A stretch of 5,117 nt of DNA from Acidobacteriota bacterium (GCA_003225595.1 QIAR01000369.1:1-5117); one strand, 5' to 3'; positions 1 to 4,386 are shown, counted from the stretch's first letter. Made by a program: numbers and translations. Notes: generated by a model not told the origin, from the letters alone.

Positions 1-185
1 GGACGACGGACGTGACGGGAGTGGCGGAGCTTCCCTCGGGGACGGAGATGGTGATGCCGGGGGACAACGTGCAGTTGGTGATTGAGCTGATCACGCCAGT
101 GGCGATGGAGAAAGGCCTGCGCTTTGCCATCCGCGAAGGTGGACACACGGTAGGCGCAGGCACGATCAGCGAGATTGTGCAGTAA
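1..185 (+). CDS. tuf: Elongation factor Tu, C-terminal end (partial)
   Basis: EF-Tu is the GTPase that delivers aminoacyl-tRNA to the ribosomal A site. Only its last 60 residues are here, read in frame from base 3 to the TAA at 183-185; the 5' part lies outside the window. The translation matches beta-barrel domain 3: a MVMPGDN motif, then the hallmark GLRFAIREGG and TVGAGTISEI strands, ending in IVQ. In family alignments this segment forms the C-terminal barrel that contacts tRNA and EF-Ts. The gene is followed after 94 bases by rpmG in the same direction, the usual position of a tuf copy heading the secE-nusG-rpl-rpo cluster. A second tuf copy in the str operon is common in bacteria but cannot be judged here. 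Identification is certain; only the extent is limited by the window edge. Confidence 0.98.
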   Translation, partial: TTDVTGVAELPSGTEMVMPGDNVQLVIELITPVAMEKGLRFAIREGGHTVGAGTISEIVQ

Positions 186-189
186 TTCC

Positions 190-265
190 AGAAGTAAGAA
201 GCAAGAATGCAGAAGGAAGAACGAAGAACCCAATTCTACATTCTGAATTCTTCCTTCTGCATTCC
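190..265. repeat. Heptad-periodic inverted repeat between tuf and rpmG
   Basis: The left half (190-231) consists of six consecutive 7-base units AGAAnnn: AGAAGTA, AGAAGCA, AGAATGC, AGAAGGA, AGAACGA, AGAACCC. The right half (231-265) has the reverse-complement pattern in units nnnTTCT: CAATTCT, ACATTCT, GAATTCT, TCCTTCT, then a degenerate GCATTCC. Bases 205-221 and 248-264 are perfect 17-bp reverse complements around a 26-base loop. No T-tract follows the right arm, so this does not look like a standard intrinsic terminator, although a transcript would fold strongly. It occupies most of the tuf-rpmG spacer and ends just before the rpmG ribosome binding site. A dispersed repeat is my inference; the periodicity and pairing are directly visible. 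Confidence 0.85.
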
Positions 266-279
266 CAACGGAGTGAGCA

Positions 280-432
280 ATGCCCCGAGAAATTATCACG
301 TTGCAATGCGGTGAGTGTAAGGAACGGAACTACTCGACTACAAAGAATCGTAAGACCACGCCGGACCGGCTGGAGCTCAAGAAATTCTGTCGGCGGTGCC
401 GGAAGCATACGCCGCATAAAGAAGTGAAGTGA
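280..432 (+). CDS. rpmG: Large ribosomal subunit protein L33 (bL33)
   Basis: This 50-residue protein belongs to the 50S ribosomal subunit, where L33 sits near the E site. The reading frame begins MPREIITLQC and ends HKEVK before TGA at 430-432; the length is normal for the family. Two CxxC knuckles (C10-C13 and C37-C40) make this a zinc-binding type of L33, as opposed to the cysteine-free paralogue many bacteria use under zinc limitation. The core NYSTTKN and LELKKFC segments are typical of L33. The start is supported by GGAG at 270-273, six bases upstream of ATG. It lies 94 bases after tuf and 116 bases before tRNA-Trp, an order found in many bacterial tuf-rpmG-trnW-secE clusters. It is too short for many gene finders but clearly real. 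A Zur-type regulator site is not evident. Confidence 0.97.
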   Translation: MPREIITLQCGECKERNYSTTKNRKTTPDRLELKKFCRRCRKHTPHKEVK

Positions 433-453
433 CGCCGTTTGGGGGGCGAGCGT

Positions 454-467
454 AGCGGGAGCCCGCT
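454..467 (+). other. Small stem-loop downstream of rpmG
   Basis: AGCGG (454-458) and CCGCT (463-467) are perfect complements around a 4-base loop, 22 bases after the rpmG stop. No T-run follows, so it is at best a weak pause or RNA-stability element. It may belong to the repeat element that follows directly. Confidence 0.35.
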
Positions 468-470
468 GGT

Positions 471-541
471 GTCATCCCCAGCGAAGCAAGGATCTGGCGC
501 TAGGGATCCTTCGGCGCCAAAAGTGGGCGCCTCAGGATGAC
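471..541. repeat. REP/MITE-like palindromic element, copy 1
   Basis: The element has nested inverted repeats: outer GTCATCC (471-477) with GGATGAC (535-541), and inner AAGGATC (488-494) with GATCCTT (505-511) around TGGCGCTAGG. Its right half contains GATCCTTCGGCGCCA, also present once more in this window, at 2978-2992, in the rplJ leader. A second GGCGCC palindrome lies at 526-531 and one at 513-518. The terminal pairing and the lack of any reading frame suggest a non-coding dispersed palindrome. From memory, similar GTCATCC...AAGGATC elements are abundant between genes of Acidobacteriota and other soil bacteria; that part is recollection, not a search. It ends seven bases before tRNA-Trp. 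I see no transposase or clear target-site duplication. Confidence 0.75.
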
Positions 542-548
542 AAGGGAT

Positions 549-624
549 AGGGGCGTAAGCTCAACGGTTAAACTGCCGGTCTCCAAAACCGGACTTGGGG
601 GTTCGAATCCCTCCGCCCCTGCCA
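549..624 (+). tRNA. tRNA-Trp (anticodon CCA)
   Basis: All arms can be drawn. The acceptor AGGGGCG (549-555) pairs fully with CGCCCCT (614-620). The anticodon stem CCGGT (576-580) pairs with ACCGG (588-592) around loop CTCCAAA, giving anticodon CCA at 583-585. The T stem GGGGG (597-601) pairs with CCCTC (609-613), with one G-U, around loop TTCGAAT. Discriminator G621 and an encoded CCA (622-624) follow. The discriminator G and the acceptor are as expected for bacterial tRNA-Trp reading UGG. The D arm (558-574) is weak: A-T, G-C, a C-A mismatch and T-A around a nine-base loop, and the variable loop has only four bases. The gene sits between rpmG and secE, a common site for trnW, and is probably cut from a longer transcript. 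Confidence 0.95.
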
Positions 625-684
625 AAGTCCTGGGGAGGAAACCAGGTACGAGTGGTGGTGGAAATGGGAATCGGGACGAAGAAA

Positions 685-945
685 ATGGCAAAGTCAATTG
701 CAGCGAGCCCAGACGAGAGTTTCAGCGGGCGGCTGATGTCCTGGCCGGAGCGGATCAAGAGTTACTACAACGATGTCCGGACAGAGATGAAGAGGGTGAC
801 ATCACCTTCCTTCAAGGAAGTGCAAGCCACCACCAGCGTGGTGATCATCACTGTGTTTCTGTTCGGGCTTTACTTCTGGGGTGTGGACACGGTTATCGGA
901 CGGGCGATCGACTGGGTGCTGCGCACGCTCTCGCACCGCGGCTGA
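685..945 (+). CDS. secE: Preprotein translocase subunit SecE
   Basis: SecE is the small membrane subunit that clamps SecY in the SecYEG channel. From ATG 685 it has 86 residues, normal for single-span bacterial SecE. The sequence begins MAKSIAASPD; an amphipathic cytosolic helix follows (about 20-38, with YYNDVRTEMKRV), then the hinge PSFKEVQATT (41-50), then one hydrophobic span (about 51-69, VVIITVFLFGLYFWGV). At residue 40 a Ser (TCA, 802-804) stands where most SecE proteins have Trp in the V-x-W-P motif. The frame stays open back to 595, but that overlaps tRNA-Trp. ATG 664 and GTG 652 (14 bases past GGGGAGG at 632-638) are alternative starts. I prefer 685 because relatives often begin MAK, although its own ribosome site is weak. 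The nusG start lies 57 bases downstream. Confidence 0.93.
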   Translation: MAKSIAASPDESFSGRLMSWPERIKSYYNDVRTEMKRVTSPSFKEVQATTSVVIITVFLFGLYFWGVDTVIGRAIDWVLRTLSHRG

Positions 946-985
946 CCAACCCCAACCCGCAACGCCGGGCACGCTGGGGACCCCG

Positions 986-993
986 AGGAAGGA
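986..993 (+). promoter_or_regulatory. Ribosome binding site of nusG, favouring a TTG start
   Basis: AGGAAGGA at 986-993 lies nine bases before TTG at 1003. The first in-frame ATG (1021) is 27 bases away from it and has only CAAGCAAGCT immediately upstream, without a purine-rich ribosome site. The spacing therefore favours TTG 1003 as the nusG initiator. Confidence 0.6.
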
Positions 994-1002
994 CAGAAAT
1001 TC

Positions 1003-1671
1003 TTGAGAACCAAGCAAGCTATGCAAGACGAAGAAAAGACCGAGGGCGGCGCAAGCAGTCCGGAATCGCAGGCTCAAGATAGCGCCGCGCCGTCGAGCGC
1101 TGAATCGGTAGTGGCCGGTGAGCCTCCCCGCAACCCGAACATGAAGTGGTACATCATCCACTCCTATTCCGGGTTCGAGCGCAAGGTGAAGGAGTCGCTA
1201 GAATCGCGCGTCCAAGCCTTCGGCTTGCAGGACAAGATCGGACGGGTGCTGATCCCGACGGAGCCGGTGACCGAAGTACGCGGCGGCAAGAAGTACACCA
1301 CAGAGCGCATGTTTTATCCCGGCTACGTGCTGGTGGAAATGGACATGGATGATCATGTCTGGCACGTGGTGAAGTCCACGCCACGCGTGACTGGGTTTGT
1401 GGGAACTGGGCAGCAGCCCACTCCGCTTTCGGAAGAAGAGGTCAGCCATATTGTTTACCGGGTAAGCGAGGGGAAGGACAAACCGAAGCTCAAGGTCAAG
1501 TTCGAGAAGAACGAGGCGGTAAAAATCACCGAAGGGCCGTTCGCCAGCTTCGACGGGATCGTGGATGAGGTCAACGAAGATCGCGAGACTCTGAAGGTAA
1601 TGGTCACGATTTTCGGGCGCTCGACACCGGTTGAACTGGAATTCAACCAGGTGGAGAAAAAGGATTCATAA
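1003..1671 (+). CDS. nusG: Transcription termination/antitermination factor NusG
   Basis: NusG binds elongating RNA polymerase, suppresses or promotes pausing, and links it to Rho or to ribosomal S10. The protein has 222 residues from TTG 1003. The NGN domain (about 48-150) opens with KWYIIHSYSG and contains FYPGYVLVEM (104-113) and GFVG (131-134). The KOW domain (about 167-222) contains GPFASFDGIVDEV and ends in VEKKDS. Before NGN lie about 46 residues rich in Glu, Ser, Ala and Pro, longer than the short leader of E. coli NusG and probably disordered. The internal ATG 1141 (residue 47) would give a minimal protein but has no ribosome site (CCGCAACCCGAAC precedes it), so the extension looks genuine. 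ATG 1021 is a second-choice start. The TAA abuts the rplK ATG, implying co-transcription and possible translational coupling. Confidence 0.97.
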   Translation: MRTKQAMQDEEKTEGGASSPESQAQDSAAPSSAESVVAGEPPRNPNMKWYIIHSYSGFERKVKESLESRVQAFGLQDKIGRVLIPTEPVTEVRGGKKYTTERMFYPGYVLVEMDMDDHVWHVVKSTPRVTGFVGTGQQPTPLSEEEVSHIVYRVSEGKDKPKLKVKFEKNEAVKITEGPFASFDGIVDEVNEDRETLKVMVTIFGRSTPVELEFNQVEKKDS

Positions 1672-2103
1672 ATGGCAAAGAAGGTCACAGGATCGGTAAA
1701 GCTTCAAATCGCGGCGGGCAAGGCCACGCCAGCTCCGCCGGTGGGACCGGCGCTGGGCCAGGCGCAGATCAACATTATGGAGTTCTGCAAACAGTTCAAC
1801 GCGCGTACCAACGCGAAGGAACTGGAAGGACTGATTGTCCCGGTGGTGGTAACGGTCTACAACGACCGCTCGTTCACGTTCATCACGAAGACGCCGCCGG
1901 CTTCGGTTTTGCTCAAGCGCGCCGCCGGTATCGCCAAGGGGTCAGGCACACCGAACAAGGACAAGGTGGGCAAGGTCACCGCAAAGCAGGTGGAGGACAT
2001 CGCCAAGCACAAGATGCCGGATCTGAATGCGGCTTCGGTCGAGGCCGCGACTAAGAGCGTGCGCGGTACGGCGAGGTCGATGGGGATTGATGTAATTGGA
2101 TAG
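1672..2103 (+). CDS. rplK: Large ribosomal subunit protein L11 (uL11)
   Basis: L11 binds the GTPase-associated region of 23S rRNA at the base of the L7/L12 stalk, contacts elongation factors, and is needed for stringent-factor RelA activation. The 143-residue product has the usual length. The N-terminal domain carries the proline-rich PPVGPALGQ (22-30), where thiostrepton-type drugs act, followed by NIMEFCKQFNA. The C-terminal RNA-binding domain starts near residue 75 and contains the signature around NKDKVGKVT, plus the RGTARSMGI helix (131-139). ATG 1672 immediately follows the nusG TAA; AAGGA at 1660-1664 inside the nusG end gives a seven-base spacing. The stop is TAG at 2101-2103, and a strong hairpin starts at the next base. 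No unusual residues stand out. Confidence 0.98.
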   Translation: MAKKVTGSVKLQIAAGKATPAPPVGPALGQAQINIMEFCKQFNARTNAKELEGLIVPVVVTVYNDRSFTFITKTPPASVLLKRAAGIAKGSGTPNKDKVGKVTAKQVEDIAKHKMPDLNAASVEAATKSVRGTARSMGIDVIG

Positions 2104-2142
2104 GGACGGGTCCCCCGACCCGTCCTATGCGGGTCGAAGACC
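2104..2142 (+). promoter_or_regulatory. Competing hairpins in the rplK-rplA spacer
   Basis: Hairpin A is a perfect 9-bp stem GGACGGGTC (2104-2112) with GACCCGTCC (2117-2125) around CCCC. Hairpin B is a perfect 7-bp stem CGACCCG (2116-2122) with CGGGTCG (2130-2136) around TCCTATG. A shorter hairpin C pairs GGTC (2132-2135) with GACC (2139-2142). A and B use the same central strand, and B and C share GGTC, so they cannot form together. Hairpin A starts one base after the rplK stop. No T-run follows, arguing against a simple terminator. A role in tuning rplA expression or mRNA processing is inference; a dispersed GC-rich palindrome is the alternative. Confidence 0.5.
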
Positions 2143-2181
2143 ACAAGTTTTGCTGGCAGAAGTACAGTCGAAAATACTACG

Positions 2182-2203
2182 GCCCGGCAGAGTAACGCTG
2201 GGC
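2182..2203 (+). promoter_or_regulatory. Stem-loop just upstream of the rplA ribosome binding site
   Basis: GCCCGGC (2182-2188) pairs with GCTGGGC (2197-2203), six Watson-Crick pairs and one G-U, around the 8-base loop AGAGTAAC. The rplA ribosome-site purines (GGGAG 2207-2211, GGGGA 2214-2218) follow within four bases. L1 is known to repress its own operon in several bacteria by binding an mRNA mimic of its rRNA site. Position makes this a candidate for such a site, but I cannot match it to the L1 consensus by eye. Confidence 0.35.
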
Positions 2204-2222
2204 GGTGGGAGACGGGGAACAA

Positions 2223-2930
2223 ATGAGAAAAGCTGGGAAAAACATCACGAAGGCACGAACGGCGGTGGAGAAGCGTCCGTACACCCTTCAGGAGGCCGTC
2301 CCCCTGCTGCAGAAAGTGAAATTCGCGAAGTTTGACGAGACGGTTGAAGTCACGCTGCGTCTGGGAGTTGATCCCAAGCACGCCGATCAGATGGTGCGTG
2401 GCACGGTGGTGCTGCCGCACGGACTGGGCAAATCCAAAAAAGTTCTGGTGATTGCCAGCGGCGAAAAAGTGAAAGAGGCCGAGGCGGCGGGCGCCGATTT
2501 CGTGGGCGGCGAAGACATGGTCGAGAAGATCACCAAGGAGAACTGGACCGACTTCGACGCGCTTATTGCCACGCCTGACGTGATGAAGTCAGTCGGACGG
2601 CTAGGCAAGATTCTTGGTCCCAAGGGCCTGATGCCGAACCCGAAGACCGGCACGGTCACGTTCGACGTGGCCAGGGCGGTGCAGGAAGTGAAGGCCGGTA
2701 AAGTCGAGTTCCGTACCGATAAAACCGCCTTGGTTCACGTGCCGGTGGGGAAGATTTCGTTTCCTCCCGAAAAGCTGGTCGAGAACGCCAGTACGCTGAT
2801 CACCAGTGTGGTCAAAGCGAAGCCGTCCGTGGCCAAGGGCAAGTACATCAAGGGATGCACACTTAGTTCCAGTATGGGCCCGGGAATCCCCATTGACACC
2901 ACGGCGGTCGAGACTGCGGCGAAAGCGTAA
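2223..2930 (+). CDS. rplA: Large ribosomal subunit protein L1 (uL1)
   Basis: L1 forms the mobile stalk by the ribosomal E site that helps release deacylated tRNA, and in many bacteria acts as translational repressor of its own operon. The product has 235 residues, typical length. Domain I is formed by both ends (about 1-67 and 160-235). Domain II lies between them and ends with the family signature GRLGKILGPKGLMPNPKTG (125-143). The conserved FDETVEVTLRLGVDPK (37-52) and C-terminal CTLSSSMGPG (212-221) are also present. I chose ATG 2223 (MRKAGKNITK) over in-frame GTG 2205 because GGGGA at 2214-2218 and GGGAG at 2207-2211 lie upstream of it and L1 proteins start with a short basic tail. It ends with TAA 2928-2930. 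The spacers on both sides contain potential RNA structure. Confidence 0.97.
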   Translation: MRKAGKNITKARTAVEKRPYTLQEAVPLLQKVKFAKFDETVEVTLRLGVDPKHADQMVRGTVVLPHGLGKSKKVLVIASGEKVKEAEAAGADFVGGEDMVEKITKENWTDFDALIATPDVMKSVGRLGKILGPKGLMPNPKTGTVTFDVARAVQEVKAGKVEFRTDKTALVHVPVGKISFPPEKLVENASTLITSVVKAKPSVAKGKYIKGCTLSSSMGPGIPIDTTAVETAAKA

Positions 2931-2932
2931 GT

Positions 2933-2984
2933 AAGGATGCGGCCCTTTCGCGCACCGGGGCGAATCGGGGCCACTCAGATCCTT
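2933..2984 (+). promoter_or_regulatory. Foldable rplJ (L10) leader, candidate autoregulatory structure
   Basis: Three stacked helices can be drawn. AAGGAT (2933-2938) pairs with ATCCTT (2979-2984). GGCCC (2941-2945) pairs with GGGCC (2968-2972). TTCGC (2947-2951) pairs with GCGAA (2960-2964) around an 8-base loop. Between the outer helices is an asymmetric internal loop, GC on one side and ACTCAG on the other. In many bacteria the L10-L7/L12 complex represses translation by binding a structured leader with a kinked internal loop upstream of rplJ; the location here fits. Whether the loop truly forms that motif is inference. Part of the same DNA matches the repeat element at 471-541. Confidence 0.5.
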
Positions 2985-2996
2985 CGGCGCCAGAAG
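2978..2996. repeat. Second, partial copy of the 471-541 repeat element
   Basis: GATCCTTCGGCGCCA plus GAAG here matches 505-523 at 18 of 19 positions. Upstream, GCGTAAGTAAGGAT (2925-2938) resembles GCGAAGCAAGGAT (481-493), so the relationship may extend leftwards over the rplA stop codon with a different central loop. The outer GTCATCC and GGATGAC ends are missing, so this is a remnant or diverged form. Confidence 0.6.
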
Positions 2997-3019
2997 CAGG
3001 CCTTAAAAGGGGTTAAAGG

Positions 3020-3553
3020 ATGGCGGTTAGCAAAGCAAAAAAGATTGAACAGGTGGAGGAGTTGGGCAACGAACTTAAGAGTGTGCCCAACGTGATCGTA
3101 GCGACATTCGGCAAACTCACAGTGGCGCAAGATTTCGAGCTGCGCAAAGCGCTACGAGCCTCGGGCGCTCGCTATCGCGTGGTCAAGAACACGCTGGCTG
3201 AGCGCGCCGCCAAGGGAAGCAAAGTCGAAGAAATTCTGAAGAACTTGGAAGGCCGGACCTCGATTGCCTACACGCAGGGAGATCCGGTAGCGCTGGCCAA
3301 GGCGTTGGCGAAGTATGCCAAGGACAATCCGGAGTTCACGTTCAAGGCAGGCGTAGTAGAAGGCCGCGTGGTCTCGACCAAAGAGATCGAGGCGCTGGCC
3401 ACAATGCCTTCCAAGGAGGAGATCTACTCCAAGCTCCTCTTCCTGATCAATGCTTCGGCGCGGCGACTGGTCACGGTTATGAATGCTGTTGGCCGCGATT
3501 TGGCCATTGTCGTGAGTCAAGGCGTGGAGAAGCAGAAGTTCAAAGAGGCTTGA
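3020..3553 (+). CDS. rplJ: Large ribosomal subunit protein L10 (uL10)
   Basis: L10 anchors the L7/L12 dimers to 23S rRNA and forms the stalk base together with L11. The 177 residues agree with bacterial L10. The N-terminal RNA-binding domain includes ELRKALRASGARYRVVKNTL (40-59), the best-conserved stretch of the family. LPSKEE-like MPSKEEIYSKLL (129-140) precedes the C-terminal helix (about 150-177) that carries L7/L12 dimers. The start is ATG 3020 with AAGGGG at 3007-3012, seven bases away; a further AAAGG directly touches the ATG. The gene ends in tandem in-frame stops, TGA 3551-3553 then TAG 3554-3556. It is separated from rplA by an 89-base structured leader and from rplL by 62 bases. 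The complex of L10 with L7/L12 is the known repressor of this gene pair in other bacteria. Confidence 0.98.
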   Translation: MAVSKAKKIEQVEELGNELKSVPNVIVATFGKLTVAQDFELRKALRASGARYRVVKNTLAERAAKGSKVEEILKNLEGRTSIAYTQGDPVALAKALAKYAKDNPEFTFKAGVVEGRVVSTKEIEALATMPSKEEIYSKLLFLINASARRLVTVMNAVGRDLAIVVSQGVEKQKFKEA

Positions 3554-3557
3554 TAGC

Positions 3558-3572
3558 CGGCTTAGTGAGCCG
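3558..3572 (+). other. Short stem-loop in the rplJ-rplL spacer
   Basis: CGGCT (3558-3562) pairs with AGCCG (3568-3572) around TAGTG, two bases after the second rplJ stop. It is too short and lacks a T-run, so it is not a terminator. It could slow ribosomes or affect mRNA decay between the two genes, whose products are needed in a 1:4 to 1:6 ratio. Confidence 0.3.
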
Positions 3573-3615
3573 CACGAAATCAGCAAATTGATAACTCTAA
3601 AGTGGAGAAATAGAT

Positions 3616-4002
3616 ATGGCGGATCTGCAGCAGTTGGAAGAACAAATTGTGGGGCTGTCACTGCTCGAGGCGGCATCCCTGGTTAAGAAGCTCGAGGAGC
3701 GCCTTGGCGTTTCAGCGGCGGCGGCGGCTCCGGTGATGGTCAGCGGCGGCGGTGCGGGTGCCGGCGCGGGCGCTGCGCCGGCTGAGGAAAAGACGGAATT
3801 CAGCGTTGTTCTAAAGGAAGTGGGAGCCAATAAGATCAACGTGATCAAGGCTGTACGTGAGGTGACCAGCCTGGGCCTGAAGGAGGCCAAAGACCTGGTC
3901 GATGGCGCTCCTAAACCGATAAAAGAGGGTGTCTCCAAGGAAGAGGCGGAGAACATCAGGAAGAAGTTCACCGATGCCGGAGCGACCGTGGAAGTTAAGT
4001 AG
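3616..4002 (+). CDS. rplL: Large ribosomal subunit protein L7/L12 (bL12)
   Basis: L7/L12 is the multi-copy stalk protein that recruits and activates translational GTPases such as EF-Tu and EF-G. The product has 128 residues, slightly longer than the approximately 120 of E. coli. The N-terminal dimerisation and L10-binding domain covers about 1-32 (EEQIVGLSLLEAASLVKKLE). A flexible Ala/Gly hinge runs from about 33 to 57 (SAAAAAP, then GGGAGAGAGAAPA). The globular factor-binding domain (58-128) contains KINVIKAVREVTSLGLKEAK (73-92), followed by DLVDGAPKPIKEGVSKEEA. ATG 3616 has GGAG at 3604-3607, eight bases upstream. The stop is TAG 4000-4002. A 488-base non-coding gap separates it from rpoB, so this is a probable point where ribosomal-protein and RNA-polymerase expression levels are set apart. 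Confidence 0.98.
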   Translation: MADLQQLEEQIVGLSLLEAASLVKKLEERLGVSAAAAAPVMVSGGGAGAGAGAAPAEEKTEFSVVLKEVGANKINVIKAVREVTSLGLKEAKDLVDGAPKPIKEGVSKEEAENIRKKFTDAGATVEVK

Positions 4003-4151
4003 CGGGCGTCTGGCTGGGCATGCGCCTGCCGTCCTTTCGGCTAGGTATGGACGGGATAGGGGTGGCGAGGCGTGTGCGGCGGATGAGCTGCACGTCAGTA
4101 CGTGTAAGCGCACGATGTCACTGGATGAACCCTGGGGAACAGTGTTAACAT

Positions 4152-4167
4152 CTATATAACTATATAA
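4152..4167 (+). promoter_or_regulatory. Tandem CTATATAA in an AT-rich patch; possible rpoB promoter
   Basis: CTATATAA is repeated exactly at 4152-4159 and 4160-4167, preceded by TTAACA at 4145-4150, inside otherwise GC-rich DNA. TATATA and TATAAC resemble a sigma-70 -10 element. No good -35 box lies at 16-18 bases: TTAACA is only 11 bases from the second TATATA. This is therefore only a candidate promoter or melting site for rpoB, which starts about 320 bases downstream. Confidence 0.35.
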
Positions 4168-4342
4168 ATGGCGCTTTCCTCGTTGACGCGAACTGATGGC
4201 GGTTCTGAGTTCCACAGTATCCAGCAAGTGGAACGGAATCGCTGAGAAGAGTTTGGCAGCCTGTCCCGCGGGCGGCGGGACGGAACAGGCCTTAGAACTG
4301 GCGCGGAAACATATAACTGATGAAAGGCAAATAGACGCATTT

Positions 4343-4386
4343 GGCGCCTGCGGGGAAACTCGTCCCTGCGGGTGCCCGCGTATTTT
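4343..4386 (+). terminator. 14-bp hairpin with short T-tract, candidate attenuator before rpoB
   Basis: Bases 4343-4356 pair with 4363-4376 (GGCGCCTGCGGGGA with TCCCTGCGGGTGCC): 14 contiguous pairs, three of them G-U, around loop AACTCG. A TATTTT run (4381-4386) follows after four bases. A competing smaller stem GCGG (4368-4371) with CCGC (4376-4379) sits next to the T's. The T-tract is short and offset, so termination would be partial at most. An RNase III-type processing site is an equally good reading given the known rplL-rpoB arrangement in E. coli. Confidence 0.4.

Noticed and set aside
190..265. CRISPR-like array because of the regular repeats.
   Set aside because: The units are only 7 bases long with no unique 30-base spacers, and the two arms are in inverted orientation; not CRISPR.
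537..1082. 181-codon frame on the plus strand through tRNA-Trp and secE.
   Set aside because: It crosses the complete tRNA gene and overlaps secE and nusG in another frame; the Arg/Gly-rich product looks like an off-frame reading.
2104..2125. Intrinsic terminator after rplK.
   Set aside because: The stem is strong but is followed by ATGCGGGTCG and not a T-run, and rplA continues the operon downstream.
1857..2420. 187-codon minus-strand frame opposite rplK and rplA.
   Set aside because: It lies mainly antisense to two conserved ribosomal-protein genes and has no identifiable motif.
3152..3676. 174-codon minus-strand frame opposite rplJ.
   Set aside because: It is antisense to a well-conserved gene and has no domain signature or ribosome site.
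4183..4211. Sigma-70 promoter with TTGACG at 4183-4188.
   Set aside because: The -10 position at 17-18 bases reads TGAGTT or GAGTTC, far from TATAAT.
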